From: Agroathelia rolfsii
Lineage: Eukaryota > Basidiomycota > Agaricomycetes > Amylocorticiales > Amylocorticiaceae
Assembly: GCA_018343915.1 (NCBI GenBank)
Contig: JABRWF010000002.1
Coordinates: 3,596,001 to 3,660,000, forward strand
Reading direction: 5' to 3'
DNA: 64,000 nucleotides
Position 1 is the stretch's first letter; every line of letters begins with the position of its first letter. Positions 46,468-58,055 of this stretch are shown here, one piece after another. The notes beneath the pieces are model-generated. The model was not told where the DNA came from. It saw only the letters and a list, made by a program, of their open reading frames with translations, and made no database searches. The position numbers and the translations under genes were made by a program.

Positions 46468-47348
46468 ATGCTTCGCTACCTTGTCTGGCTCATCATATAC
46501 TTCGCCGCACTGGTGCAAGGAAACACAGAAATAATTAACTTCTCTGTCGACTCTTTGTTGCAGAACCCCCGTCCATCCTTCGACGGCAATACTCTTCAAC
46601 TACATCTTCGAAATAGGTGACTGAGCACTCGACCAAAACGCAGCGTCTATCTTGATTTTAAATCATAATAATATCAAGGCCGGTGATAGATGCCTCACAC
46701 TATGAACATTATCTCAGCATATCTCCTGCACCATTAAACATGCCTCTCCCAGCCGTCTGTGAACCGGCGCTCAACCTATCCACTCCCTGCCCCCACGAGG
46801 CGTGGCTCTTGATTAATTTTGGGGACCCAAGCTGGCACAGCTATAACAAGTTCACTGCACGAATATCATGGCCCACTTCTGTATGTGTGTTTCTCTTGTT
46901 CTTCTCTGGAATACTCACCCGCCGCTTGCGCTATTTCTTTTTTGCCTCCCCCTTATCTTTCACCCACCTATCCATGATATCGTTCTAGTCCCCAGCTAGT
47001 TTTGATATGGCCATTATCAGTCCTTCCGAACATATAGCATCCGACCGTACGGGATTGCTGCGTATTCGCGTTGTCGATACGGGAGTCCGGACACCTTGGC
47101 CTGCATCTTCCTCTTCAAGTTCACAATCGGAGCTCGACAGACATACGACGACTGCTAATCCCGTTCCCTTCATCCTCGTCATTGAACCACTCTATCTGGG
47201 CCTCGTTCCAGTATCTTTGCTTCCCGTAATTGGTGTGCTCCTTGTCGTTATCACACTGGCGGCAGTGGTTGCTAGACCAATCCACTTTGAGTTGACAAAA
47301 ATAACCGAATCCGTTAAACTTTCTCATCATAACATAAAACAAGACTAG
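46468..47348 (+). CDS. Probable ER type I membrane protein, unassigned
   Basis: Three exons (46468-about 46614, 46679-46880, 46989-47348) join in frame to about 235 residues. A signal peptide is evident (LRYLVWLIIYFAALVQG), followed by a luminal domain and one TM helix near the end (VSLLPVIGVLLVVITLAAVV) with a short cytosolic tail. The luminal part has a NLST glycosylation sequon and a segment ARISWPTSSPASFDM. It could be a divergent PIG-X/Pbn1-like subunit, since those are luminal proteins with a C-terminal TM, but I see no decisive motif and do not assign it. Without the first exon, the ATG at 46683 would remove the signal peptide. The gene lies 230 bp after TRM6, same strand. Confidence 0.6.
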
Positions 47349-47542
47349 AATACTCTTTTTTTTTCTCAATGTTACAAACGATTTGATTAACAGAAAGTCA
47401 GTGATATAGTAATGCGATAGAATACGAATATTTGTATCCGAAAAAATCCCGCACAATATATACCTGGTATATCTACGTGATCCTTTCGTAGTGTAAATGA
47501 GACTAGTCCATATCAGCCAACTCGTTGGCGATCCGTTTGCCT

Positions 47543-50009
47543 TCATACAACGCCCTCGAGCTCGGGCAAATGCACGGCCTCAAGCCAGGCCAAAATGACA
47601 TCCACTCTGGGACCGTGCAGTGGTACATTGATATTCAACGGAGCCTTGGGGCCCTTGGTCGCGTTCTGGTTTGCGGCAGTAGCCAGACTCTTTTCCTGCG
47701 CACGCTCCCTTTGTCTCTGCACAACAGGGGCAAGTAACATACGCGCACAATCAAGCTCGACACCGCCACGTACTTCAGGGACACGCAGAGGTGTACTGGA
47801 GCCCGAGGCCGAACACGGACCCGGGATGGGTGTGAATGATGAAGACGACGACGACGAGATGGCACGGCTGAGGGCGGGTGATAAGAGCGTGGTACTAGAG
47901 TATTCGATAGCTAATGCGGCACGACCATCGATTGGATGGGACTGAGAGTGGGGTTGAACACCAGCTTCCCAAGAGACGGCCAGGCGTTCTAGTACTTCCA
48001 CGAACTCAGCCTGGGCCATCGAACGGGGCGGTAAGAACACAGGGTATCCTTCTAAGCCATCGACGAGTGCGGCGGTGGTGGCCAAGCCGTTCAAAAGAAC
48101 AGAAAATTCCGCAAGAAGCAACTGGCATAACAAAATGCTGAAGTGGGCTTCTACAAGCAAGGGATGGTACGTAGTGTAGACCGCCGGGGTCTCAGCTGGG
48201 CGCGGGTTGCCAGGACGGATGGATTCAGAAAGCTGGAATGCGTATGCTGTCCGAGTAGCCAGGTCGGCTCCATGCAGTACCGAGGGCTCGAGCCCGGTTA
48301 CCGACTCGTAATGCGCAAGGAAGCGCTCATAATCGCGCACGCTCTTGCGCAGCAACGTGTCCACGCGTGAGCGGAGGGCGGGTTCCGCTAGAATAGCGCG
48401 ATAGGCCATGTGTTTCCCGCCTTGGCGCTGTCCAAGCAGCTTGGTCGAGTGGAGACCACCGTATCGGCCGTCTTCAAGGTCGCAGAGACGTAATTCGTGA
48501 CCGCGGAGTCGGCAGATGTCTTCAAGGTCTAGTATCGCATTTTCTATGACATAGACTGCGTGTTGCATGTATGCTCCGGCACGGAGGAAAAGAAGTTGGG
48601 GTTCCATCGGATCGGGGGTATATCCTAGTGATGAGGGGGTCTGGGCCTCGTCAACATCATCGGATGGCGATGGAGTTAACGGCATCTGAGCATTCTTCTT
48701 TTTCTTCTTCTTGCTGTTCGAGGTAGCAGTTTTGGGAGGGGGTCGATGCGCACGAGCTTCGCGTAAAGCAAACGTAAAGTCACGCACTGCGGATGGATAA
48801 TCATCGCAGAAACAGTGTACGATCCCTCGCGTACGATAGAATTCTAGTCTATGAGGCTGCGCAGCAATTAATTCGTCCAGACATTGGGTAGTCGTAGATT
48901 CGGCCAGATGCCTGTGATAGTGTTTGAACTATTTAGGAAATGGATGCCGACAAAAAGGGGGTCTCTTACCGAGAGGGTATCTTTTCATGGAAAAAATGAA
49001 CATATTTCGCGTCAATATTATTTGGATCTATTAAAGCATGAGTGGCTTCGTCTCAGTGGGCGCGATTAAAGACATCGTCATACCATATTTGAGCACGCGC
49101 TCCGCGATATCATCAAAAACAGTTCCTCCTTGCATCACCATGACACTGGAGGCTACTTCATCAAGCTTGTATGCCTGAGCAAGCTTTTGCACCGCAAGTG
49201 CACGTAGTCTATGTACGCGAGCAGGAGACATGGTCTGCATCCGACCATTATTCATGGGAGGGAAGTCGTTTAAACCAAGGGTATTAGCAGCCAAGGCAGC
49301 ATTCGAAAGACCTGATGATGCACGAACAGCCAGTTCGGCAGCCTCGTCTATCAACCTCCGGATGCCAACAACGGCATTAAACACTGCAGGATCGATCGGG
49401 GGTGGTACTGGCCTGTCCGTAGGTATAGGAGGTATGGGGGGTAAAGCCTGGAATGGATGAGTAGGATCCAACGGATGCTGTTCGATAGATGGAAGTCGGT
49501 GTCGAGAAGCCTCACGGGACGAGAGCGAGCGGTACGAGTCAGCGGGATTTGGTGAGAAGGAGTTATGTATGCGCTGGGACTCGTCGCTCCATGAAGTAGG
49601 ATCCAAATTGAGGGTAAGCAATGACTGCAACAATTCAACAGGCAGCTGCAGCCATGGTCCCTAATTCGGAGGTCAACCCGACACTACGAAGCAAAGAAAT
49701 GGTCGGACGGACATGGTAAGCACTAATATATCGCCAGTGCTTATTCCTACTGATGCACAGGACATTTGAGCGATGTTGGCCGTTGGCACCAGACCCCGGT
49801 TGCAAAGTTGGAGGCTTGTCAGTCCTTTTGCTCTTTTTCTTCTTTTTCTTCTTCTTGTTAGCAACATCTACCATGACAGCTTCAGTGTGCTCCTGGGATA
49901 TATCACTGTCGACAGGTGATGTTGCTGCAGTGGAAATTTCGATATTGTCGGTTGGCACAGCAGAGTAAGTGGACATTGGTGAAGACGTAGAGGATGGGGT
50001 GGCAGCCAT
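47543..50009 (-). CDS. Large unassigned protein with TPR-like helices
   Basis: A multi-exon minus-strand gene, about 770 residues. The N-terminus has a run of eight lysines (encoded near 49830-49850), and a Pro-rich region follows. Helical segments (SPARVHRLRALAVQKLAQAY, then RLEFYRTRGIVHCFCDDYPS) suggest TPR-like repeats. A second lysine run and a long helical C-terminal domain (AYMQHAVYVIENAILDLEDI; HFSILLCQLLLAEFSVLLNG) complete it. I do not recognise the family; it is probably conserved in mushrooms only. The last exon (47543 to about 48850) is one long frame. Several introns lie between 48850 and 49780. No function is proposed. Confidence 0.65.
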
Positions 50010-50529
50010 AATAGATCGCTCCTTCCGATCTAATTCGAGAATAGGCTGAGACTCGACGAAGGATTGAGCACAGGAAATCTGTGCAAATTGCCGGGAGTTG
50101 TCTTCAGCTGTTGCAACTTGTAGTACGGCAACTGAACTGAGTCGTCAGAGGGGAAATGTCACAATGTCACATTTTGATAATGTGATCACTATTTTGATAG
50201 ACCTTGTGATTGGGCAAACATGGACGTCTCCTTACGAAAGCGGCTTTTCCGTAGGCCAAATTCCTCCAGGCCTTTTCGCGAGCATACACAAAACCGACAA
50301 CACACAAAAAAACGAAAATCATTTCAGACTCAGGCTAGGATTCAAACCCAGACCACACTGGCACTCCACGAGCGCGATAACGCGAGGTTTCGTGTGTTCG
50401 CAAGTCACTTGAAAAACGGGCTTGAGATTCTCAGGCGTTAGACCACGTAGCATGCCCCAACGACCTTTATACTGAACAGCGGCTTCGCAACATAATACAC
50501 ATGAGTTTGAGTGGCTGGATCTGAGCCTG
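50010..50529. other. Intergenic region upstream of duplicated block
   Basis: 520 bp with no protein gene. It contains a tRNA-like pair of internal promoter boxes on the minus strand (see 50325-50460). Confidence 0.4.
50325..50460 (-). other. tRNA-like sequence, probably degenerate or SINE-like
   Basis: On the minus strand, GTGGTCTAACGCC (about 50434-50446) resembles a pol III A box, and GGTTTGAATCC (50338-50348) fits the B box consensus GGTTCRANNCC. The B box can form a 5-bp T-stem (CTGGG/CCTAG). A small CGCG-TTAT-CGCG hairpin lies between the boxes, like a class II variable arm. However, the flanks do not form an acceptor stem, and the box spacing (about 85 nt) needs an intron. I therefore do not call a functional tRNA. 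Confidence 0.35.
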
Positions 50530-52334
50530 CATCCACGAGACCCACTTCTGAAACTCAGTCCCGGAGAATTCTACAGGAACCAGCTAATAACAAACTTGGG
50601 GCCTGCGTATGGCGCAAATTGTTATGTATAAGGGCTGTTAGTGAATATCCAAGCCGGTTTCTGAATGGGACCCTTGGCATATAATGTGCTAGGTAATATC
50701 ATGCTTATCGCCAGCGTGAACCATTACTTTGGCGAGTTTATACATTTGAATGAATTTCATTTACGACTGGTTTAATCTTCCAACTGTGTGGCTTCACGTT
50801 GATATCTAGCCTCCCTTACTCCTACATGTGTGTGAGGAGACCCTCCTCCGCGTCATGTGGTTATACATGGGATAAAGCTCACGACCACTGTGTGGCTCAT
50901 CGAATTTCTTTGTTCGCAATCACTCAAATCACTATCTCTGCTTCTCTCTCTTTCCTTTTCGCACGATTTTTCTTTCCTCGCAAAGTTTGTGATTTCATGT
51001 GTAGTATTTGCTTGTCAATTTTTTTTCTGCTCTATATTTTACCCAGTGCGTCGTCATTTCTCTCACATACATACACAAATATATACACTTGTACTGTTGC
51101 TAAGACCTCATCGTTGTTTTCTTCAGATCTCTCATCTACGTAGAGGTACCGTTTCTCTCCCTTTCTTTCCCTTCGGATCCCTCATTTAAGTACAGATAAT
51201 ATTACTGTCTTACCTGCGCTTCATGATTGTCCTTACAATAGGTGAGGATTCTGAGCCATTTAGAATCTACGCGAGACGGACACCCGTCTCTCTCCCCACA
51301 CTTTACTTTGCGGCTGAATCATTGCAATCACCGGTGACCAAGTACTTATACTGAGATATCATAGCACCCTCCAGTGCTTAATTGAATCCAAATATCTCAC
51401 TCTGTCCTCGTTCGTGAGCCTCCCGTGGTACCGGCAACGGCCACAGGTGCCCAGAAGTCTGTCCACATACCGCCAGAGTCGTCTTCTCATCCATTAGATC
51501 CGCTTACACCTGGTGAGGTACGGATTCTAATCACATATAATTCATAATTTGAGAGGCGTAGAGGACTAACACCGTCATCTTCGATCGTTAGATTGTCGCT
51601 GTATCACTGGCCGTTCGCGAATATGTCGCAACCAAGACACCTGTAAAGGCTATCAAGTTTATCACTAGTTCACTTCTCCTGCCACCCAAGCGTGCTGTAC
51701 TAGCTCATCTCGGCATACCCCTGACGACAGGGGAGAAACCTGAAGATCTTACCCCTATCACACGTAAGGCAGAGGTCGACGTAAGCCATCATTCAGTTTT
51801 GTAATGCACCAGACGTATTAACATCATCAACGAAGATCATCGACGTTGTATGCGATGATGAATACAAGGTTATACTTGTTTTAACGCATGGTAAATGGAC
51901 GGTCGAGACTTTCGACAAGCTTCCTGAAGGAACCCAGCCTCAGATCTCAAAGGAGGGGCTTGCCCAATCTGAAGTAATTTTGAGGCAAGATTCCCGTATC
52001 CGAGATTGCCAAGGAGCTAGGTATGTTGAGCCCGACAACAACAAAACGAAGCATTACTTAAACTCTATATCATCAAGAGTTAAAGCCGGAACAGATCATG
52101 CGTCATTTTCGCTCTTATAAATAAATATTATCTAACTAATGAGTTATCACAGTACGCCGATGGTTGGTCTATTGGCTACGATGAACGGTTCCCCAAGAGC
52201 ACCCGCGTGCAGCAAGCCATCGTGTTCGGTCGTTACAACGAACATGAAAACCCGTATGCCCACCTTCTTGTTCGTAACTGCAATCTATCTGTGCTGGGTC
52301 TTCTACTTACTTGCCATGATAGGACTTCATTCCT
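50530..52334 (+). pseudogene. Partial duplicate of copper amine oxidase gene and promoter
   Basis: This block matches 54451-55853, which is the promoter and first coding exons of the amine oxidase gene, at high identity. It lacks the start codon (CCAATGTCTCCC in the intact copy corresponds to CAAATATCTCAC here). It carries a 2-bp deletion (CCGAGATTG against CCAAGAGATTG) that shifts the frame near 52000. It stops abruptly at about 52334, before the catalytic domain. A roughly 410-bp insertion interrupts its promoter part (50839-51248). It cannot encode an active enzyme. The conserved exon and intron borders show it was copied from genomic DNA, not from mRNA. Confidence 0.85.
50839..51248. mobile_element. 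About 400-bp insertion with candidate target-site duplication
   Basis: The sequence is absent from the corresponding place in the intact amine oxidase promoter (about 54750). GTGAGGA occurs on both sides (50832-50838 and 51242-51248) but only once in the other copy, as expected for a 7-bp (or shorter) target duplication. The insert is pyrimidine-rich and codes for nothing recognisable. It has neither obvious terminal inverted repeats nor a poly-A tail. The family is unknown. Confidence 0.5.
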
Positions 52335-54450
52335 CGTAATTTATGGGCTTCCCTGTAATGTTTTAGGATCTCTGTGATATGATAAATTTTCTATTGATTT
52401 CAGTGTGCTCCGTTTGGAATGCACCGTCTAGTCTCTGGTACAACGCTTCATTGCTCTTGGGTTATGGCCCTGGTCCTCAAGTAATAAACCTGAACACTCC
52501 AATTGAAGCATTCCTGCGACCTATACGGCTCCCGGATGGTTCTGTGATGGATGGTTGGATACCATTGACATTGAGTGACATGATTGCGGTTTCTGTTAGG
52601 TATTTGATACTTGAATTTGAACGTCTGGAACATTTGAGCTCTTGCAATCGCGTCTTCCTAAAGTCTAATAGGACGTTTCACCTCTGCACCGAGTCCTACT
52701 GTCTAGACAAAGTTGTTTGCATCTCACGATAAGATCAAGTTATACCACCAAACACTGCGCGGTCTATTGTTCCTTGATCTGCTGTAAGACAGTACGAGTG
52801 TACGGTATTTTTTCAAGTGGATCCAGTAAGTGTGGCCTGAGGGGCACAGAATACGTCCTTGGCTGGCCAAGTTTTAGGCTGATGGCTAGTTTTCGGAAAA
52901 AAACTATAGTCCTGAAAATCTACAAAGACATCATATCTACTATCTTTATACAGTAGCTACACACCCTAAAACTGTACTTGGAAAAACCCTGGAATGTATT
53001 GTATATGGGAATATAAATCAAGGTTGATGCTTTTGTTTATGTAGCGATTTTTCAATTATCCAGGTTTTTCTATTGGCCTTGTGGTCAAGCGTCGTAAGGC
53101 TAAGAGAATGGGAGTGTTACAGATGCGAAGTACTTACAGTTGGGCCTCTTTTTGTTATTTTCAGTATTTGAATTCTACAGCATGCAGAATTGCTTCATGC
53201 ACATACATACAAGCCTTGTTGCATTCCCTTCATGACAGTATAGCACATTAGATTATAATCCTCTTGTGAGGGTCCCAAGAAGTTGGTTGCAAAGTATATT
53301 ACGCTGTGATTATCCTCAATCATCATCCTGCTAGGTCGATAAGACCACGTTGGAGTGACCGCGTCATCAAAAAATGGTACAAGATAAAGACATGTATATA
53401 CCATTTACGCGTGTGAAAATTCGAAGGCCCCGAGGCATTCCCGCCAGCGCGGTTCTATATGCCAATTTCCTCGAGCCTCAATAGCAGAAGCAGGTTCTAA
53501 CAGCCGTAGATATATATATAATACCAGGCCATTCATCCAATATATAGCAGAAGCAGGTTCTAACAGCCGTAGATATATATATAATACCAGGCCATTCATC
53601 CAATATAGAGGCTTGAAGTTCTCGGGCTATGTGGTAAGCAGGATACAGCTATGTACTACGGTAGGAGGGTGTAAGAAAAAAAAAAATCCACGTCTATACC
53701 TAACTGTAAATCTGGCTGAGCTGGGGTAACATGTTCCCAGAAACAGTGGTTGTAAGAACCTTCGTAAGCTAGGTGAAACGGGACGGATAGTCTAATCGGT
53801 TGTGCGTGGTGCAATTCCCACATGTTCCATTTTCACCTCAGCATTACACTAACCTTAGTCTGCATTCCAAAAATTTCAACTCCTTCACAAAACGCTACGA
53901 TGACTGCATACTGAGATTCGGGGGTTGGGTGCGTACATGTCAGCCAGGCCTGGTGGGCTAGCATGTGGTACTACCACCATACCATAGATGACTCCATAAG
54001 GGTTGGGCAATCCCGAAGAAAGAAAAAAGAAATGGAGTGATGGACTACGGAAGCAGCCCAAAAAGGGAGATGCGATGGCTACTCTACATTACTAGCAGCG
54101 ATGATGTATGGTCTTGGCGGTGGTAAGAGGAGAAGAGGAGAAGAGGAGTCGTATGCTTACCCCTTTTTACACATTCTTTTACTCATAATCAAAGTAGCGG
54201 GATAAGTAAAAAGAACATGTAACAGTTCCGCTGTGCAATTGCAACTTGCATGATAACGATAGCAAGCTCACAGAAATGAGCACATTATAAGTATCAACAA
54301 TAGAGGCAAATCATACCTTACTATTTGACGTTATCAGAACTTCTCCGTATCAACCAGGGCAGATGCCAGTGATATGTCGACAAGCGAGCCGATTCGACGC
54401 CTTGAATGAAAACGATATCGTTGAGTAAATGTGGCCTCATCGATGCACAT
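52335..54450. other. Spacer between the two amine oxidase copies
   Basis: About 2.1 kb. An open segment at about 52403-52590 (WNAPSSLWYNASLLLGYG; GSVMDGWIPLTLSDMI) is flanked by TTTCAG and a possible GT donor and may be a lone exon of an unrecognised or decayed gene. A perfect 63-bp tandem duplication lies at 53481-53606. A purine-rich GAGGAGAA run is near 54125-54150. No complete gene is supported. Confidence 0.4.
53481..53606. repeat. Perfect 2 x 63-bp tandem repeat
   Basis: Unit 1 is 53481-53543 and unit 2 is 53544-53606. Both start with ATAGCAGAAGCAGGTTCTAA and contain a TATATATATA core. I see no difference between the units. The perfect identity suggests a recent event. It produces an apparent repeated minus-strand peptide (LVLYIYLRLLEPASAI twice), which is probably not real coding sequence. 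Confidence 0.9.
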
Positions 54451-54907
54451 CATCCACGAGACCCACTTCTAAATCTCATTCCTGGAGAATTCCGCAGCGA
54501 CCAGCTGATAGCAAATTTGGGGCCTGCGTATGACCCAAATTGTTGTGTCTGAAAGTTGTCAGCGAATAATGAAGTCAGCTTTGACTAAGTAGGCCTCTTG
54601 GCGTGCAACGTAGGCGATATAATGCCTACTACTACCGTAAATAACTACTTTGGTGAGTTGGTGTGCTGGCATGAATTTGATTTATGACTGGCCTAATCTT
54701 TGAATTGAGTGGCTTCGCATTAATATCCAGACTCGCTTATCTCTACACGTGAGGACTCTAAGCCACTTGGGATCTAAGCGAGACGGGCACCCGTCTCTCC
54801 CTCCACAATTTAGTTTGCGGCCGAATCATTGCAATCACCGGGGATCCAGTACTTATACTGAGACGCTGTATTCCTCTCAATGCTTACTTTAATCCCAGCC
54901 ACATCCA

Positions 54908-57733
54908 ATGTCTCCCTCTGTCCTAGTTCATGAGCCTCCCGTGGTACCGGCAACGGCCACAGGTGCCCAGAAGTCTGTCCACATACCGCCAGAGTCGTCT
55001 TCTCATCCATTAGATCCACTCACACCTGATGAGGTATGTATTCTGATCGTGCAAAATCCACGCTTCGAGAGGTTTACAGGATTGACACCGTCATCTTCGA
55101 TCGTTAGATTGTCGCTGTATCACTGGCCGTTCGCGAATATGTCGCAACCAAGACACCTGTAAAGGCTATCAAGTTTATCACTAGTTCACTTCTCCTGCCA
55201 CCCAAGCGTGCTGTACTAGCTCATCTCGGCATACCCCTGACGACAGGGGAGAAACCTGAACACCCTACCCCTATCACACGTAAGGCAGAGGTCGACGTAC
55301 GTCATCATTCACTTTTGTAGTCCATCAGATGTATTAACATCATCGACGAAGATCATCGACGTTGTGTCTGGTGATGCATACAGTGTTATACTTGTTTTAA
55401 CGCATGGAAAGTGGTCGGTCGAGACTTTCGACAAACTTCCCGAAGGGAGCCAGCCCCAAATCTCGGTGGAGGAGCTTGCCCTATGTGAAGTGATCGTCAG
55501 GCAAGATCCCCGTATCCAAGAGATTGCCAAGGAGCTGGGTACGTTGAACCCGACAATAACAAAATGAAGCATTACTTAAACTCTATACTATCAAGGATTA
55601 AAGCCGGAACAAATTGTGCGTCACCTTTGTCCCTGTAAATATGCAGTATCCAACCAATGATTTATCACAGTACGCCGATGGTTGGTCTATTGGCTACGAT
55701 GAACGGTTCCCCAAGAGCACCCGCGTGCAGCAAGCCCTCATGTTCGGTCGTTACAACGAACATGAAAACCTGTATGCCCACCCTCTTGTTCGTAACTGCA
55801 ATCTATCTGCGCTGGTTGGTCTTCTACTTACTTGCCATGACAGGACTTCATTCCCGTCATCGATGCCAATCTCGATAAAGTTATCCACATCGACTTCCCG
55901 GCGCACTATAGTCCAGAGGGCAAGTTATCCGTATCTACAACTCAGCCACCAAACTTCCAGGATGACTCCCTCCAGGCGTCAGGTCGGGAGCGCGTGCCGA
56001 TGCCTACGAAACGGTTTGACTTCTTGCCAGACCTGCAGAAGGAGGATCCGGACTTTAAGCAGCGTGAGCCTGTCAAGCCTCTGCACATTCTTCAACCCGA
56101 GGGTGTTTCTTTCAAGATGGACGGTCATGTATTGGAGTGGCAGAAGTGGAAGATGCACATCTGTAAGTTTGCTTCGATCATCTAGGTGTATGATTAAGTA
56201 TCTGATGGGACGTATCCATCTAGCATTCACCCACAGAGAGGGCGTTGCACTTTCGACGATCACATATAACGATAATGGGGTCATTCGTCCGGTCTTGTAC
56301 CGACTCTCCTTGGCTGAGATGGTCGTTCCATATGGTGCTCCTGAGCATCCTCATCCTAGGAAGTTTGCTTTCGACTCGTTAGTTGTTCATTCTTGTCATT
56401 GATTTCGTATCCGTATTGATGTATGCGCGTCCAGTGGTGAATATGGTATGGGAACTATGGCTAATGAGCTTTCTCTTGGTTGTGATTGCCTTGGACAAAT
56501 CCACTATCTGGTGAGTCTTATCTGAACTTTAGGCTATTCGGTGGTTTATAACTTACGATGATGCAGCCTGGCACGTACGTCGCTAATGACGGTAGCGCAG
56601 TAGTCATTAAGAATGTCATATGCATTCACGAGGAAGACCATGGTGTCCTCTGGAAGCACACTGATTATCGGCCTGGAGGACGTGGCCAAACTGTGCGTAG
56701 CCGCCGCTTGGTGGTTAGCATGGTCTGCACCTTGGCCAACTATGGTATGTTCTAGATAATTGAACTGTCGTGATACGGATGAACTCACCAAAAGTCCAGA
56801 GTACATCTGGAACTACCACTTCTACCAGGACGGCAACATCGAGCTCGAGGTCCGTCTGACCGGTATCCTGCAGACCTACGTCATCAAGGACGATGAGGCC
56901 AACAAATACGGCACGACCGTTGCGCCCAACATCAACGCTCACTACCACCAGCACATGTTCAGCGTGCGCTTAGATCCCATGATCGATGGTCTACACAACT
57001 CCGTCGTCGAGACCGACATACATCCTCTTGCAGAGCCTGCGGGATCCGCCGAGAATTATGCCGGAAATGGCTTCTATACCACGGAGACGGTACTCAAGAG
57101 CCAGCTTGAAGGCGCGCGCGAGTACGACTGGAACAAGGAGCGAAGGTGGAGGATCATCAACCCCAGTCGCAAGCATTATGCGAGCGGCAAGAATGTAGGG
57201 TACTCGTTGAACGTCAAGGGCGGTATGACACCCATGCTGGCTAAGCAGGCGGGCTGGGCTGGTCGTCGTGCTGCATTTGCGAGCAAGCCGATTTGGTGTA
57301 TCCGTGATGTTGAGGATGGCAAGGGTGGCCGTATGTGGCCTGCAGGCAAATACGTCCCTCAGACTCGCGAGGAGCCTTCGGATTCGCTTGGTAGCTGGGT
57401 GAAAGAGGAGGGCTCGATTGAGAACGAGGATATTCTTGTTTATATCACTGTGGGTACGACGCATATTCCTAGACCTGAGGATTGGCCAGTGTATGTGTTC
57501 ATTCGATTGTGGATCGCGACGTCGCGTTTTGCTGATTGTTCTTTGAAAAATATAGAATGCCTGTTGAACACCTCAGTGTTCTGCTCAAACCCAATAACTT
57601 CTTCGACTTCAACCCTTCGATGGATGTTCCGGGCACGAACGACAAGCATAGCAAGTATGCGTTCGATTCCGACTCGCATGCCAATGGTAATGGTACGAAT
57701 GGATCGACAAATGGACATGCATGCCACTGTTAA
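54908..57733 (+). CDS. Copper amine oxidase (primary-amine oxidase, TPQ cofactor)
   Basis: A multi-exon gene. The enzyme oxidises primary amines to aldehydes, releasing ammonia and hydrogen peroxide, with copper and topaquinone. Two small N-terminal domains (N2/N3: VSLAVREYVATKTPVKAIKF; WSIGYDERFPKSTRVQQALM) precede the catalytic domain. The TPQ precursor Tyr lies in CTLANYEYIWNY, across an intron at about 56746-56799. Copper ligands are in HQHMFSVRLD and, later, GTTHIPRPEDWP. LSLAEMVVPYG, FAFDSGEYGMG and LGCDCLGQIHYL match the fungal peroxisomal-type family. The C-terminus is Asn/Gly/His-rich (NGTNGSTNGHACHC) with no obvious SKL. The start at 54908 is lost in the upstream duplicate. Length and motif set look complete. 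Confidence 0.92.
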
Positions 57734-58055
57734 TTCCCCTCGGCTATTGAAACGAGGGAGAACACATCAATGTGTATCTAGGCTAGCTATCTAACATGTA
57801 TTACTATCTTTACTGTATATCACAACGCAACGACAATTTTCTTGGCAAAAAGCTATTGCACTGATTGTAGACCTTATTAGGCTGTCGGTTACATGATGAC
57901 TAGGAAAGAATTTTAAGGATAATCTTACCTGAAATACTCCTGCCCATGAATAAAATCATATCAACCCCCAAATACTCTTCCCTTTTCTTCGACGCCGCGG
58001 CGTACTCCTTGGCCATTCAAAGCTAATCCGATGATTGTTCTCAGCGCTCCTGGTG
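57734..58055. other. Convergent 3' spacer, amine oxidase / LTO1
   Basis: 322 bp between convergent stops. No gene seen. Confidence 0.4.

Noticed and set aside
47595..48370. Plus-strand frames opposite the large unassigned gene
   Set aside because: The minus-strand frame runs 414 codons with helical, protein-like sequence; the plus-strand ones are fragments without domains.
50325..50460. Functional tRNA-Leu call
   Set aside because: The A and B boxes are present, but no 7-bp acceptor stem or consistent anticodon stem can be formed.
53405..53599. Minus-strand protein with an internal repeat
   Set aside because: The repeat simply reflects the 63-bp DNA tandem duplication, whose unit length is a multiple of three; no other coding evidence.
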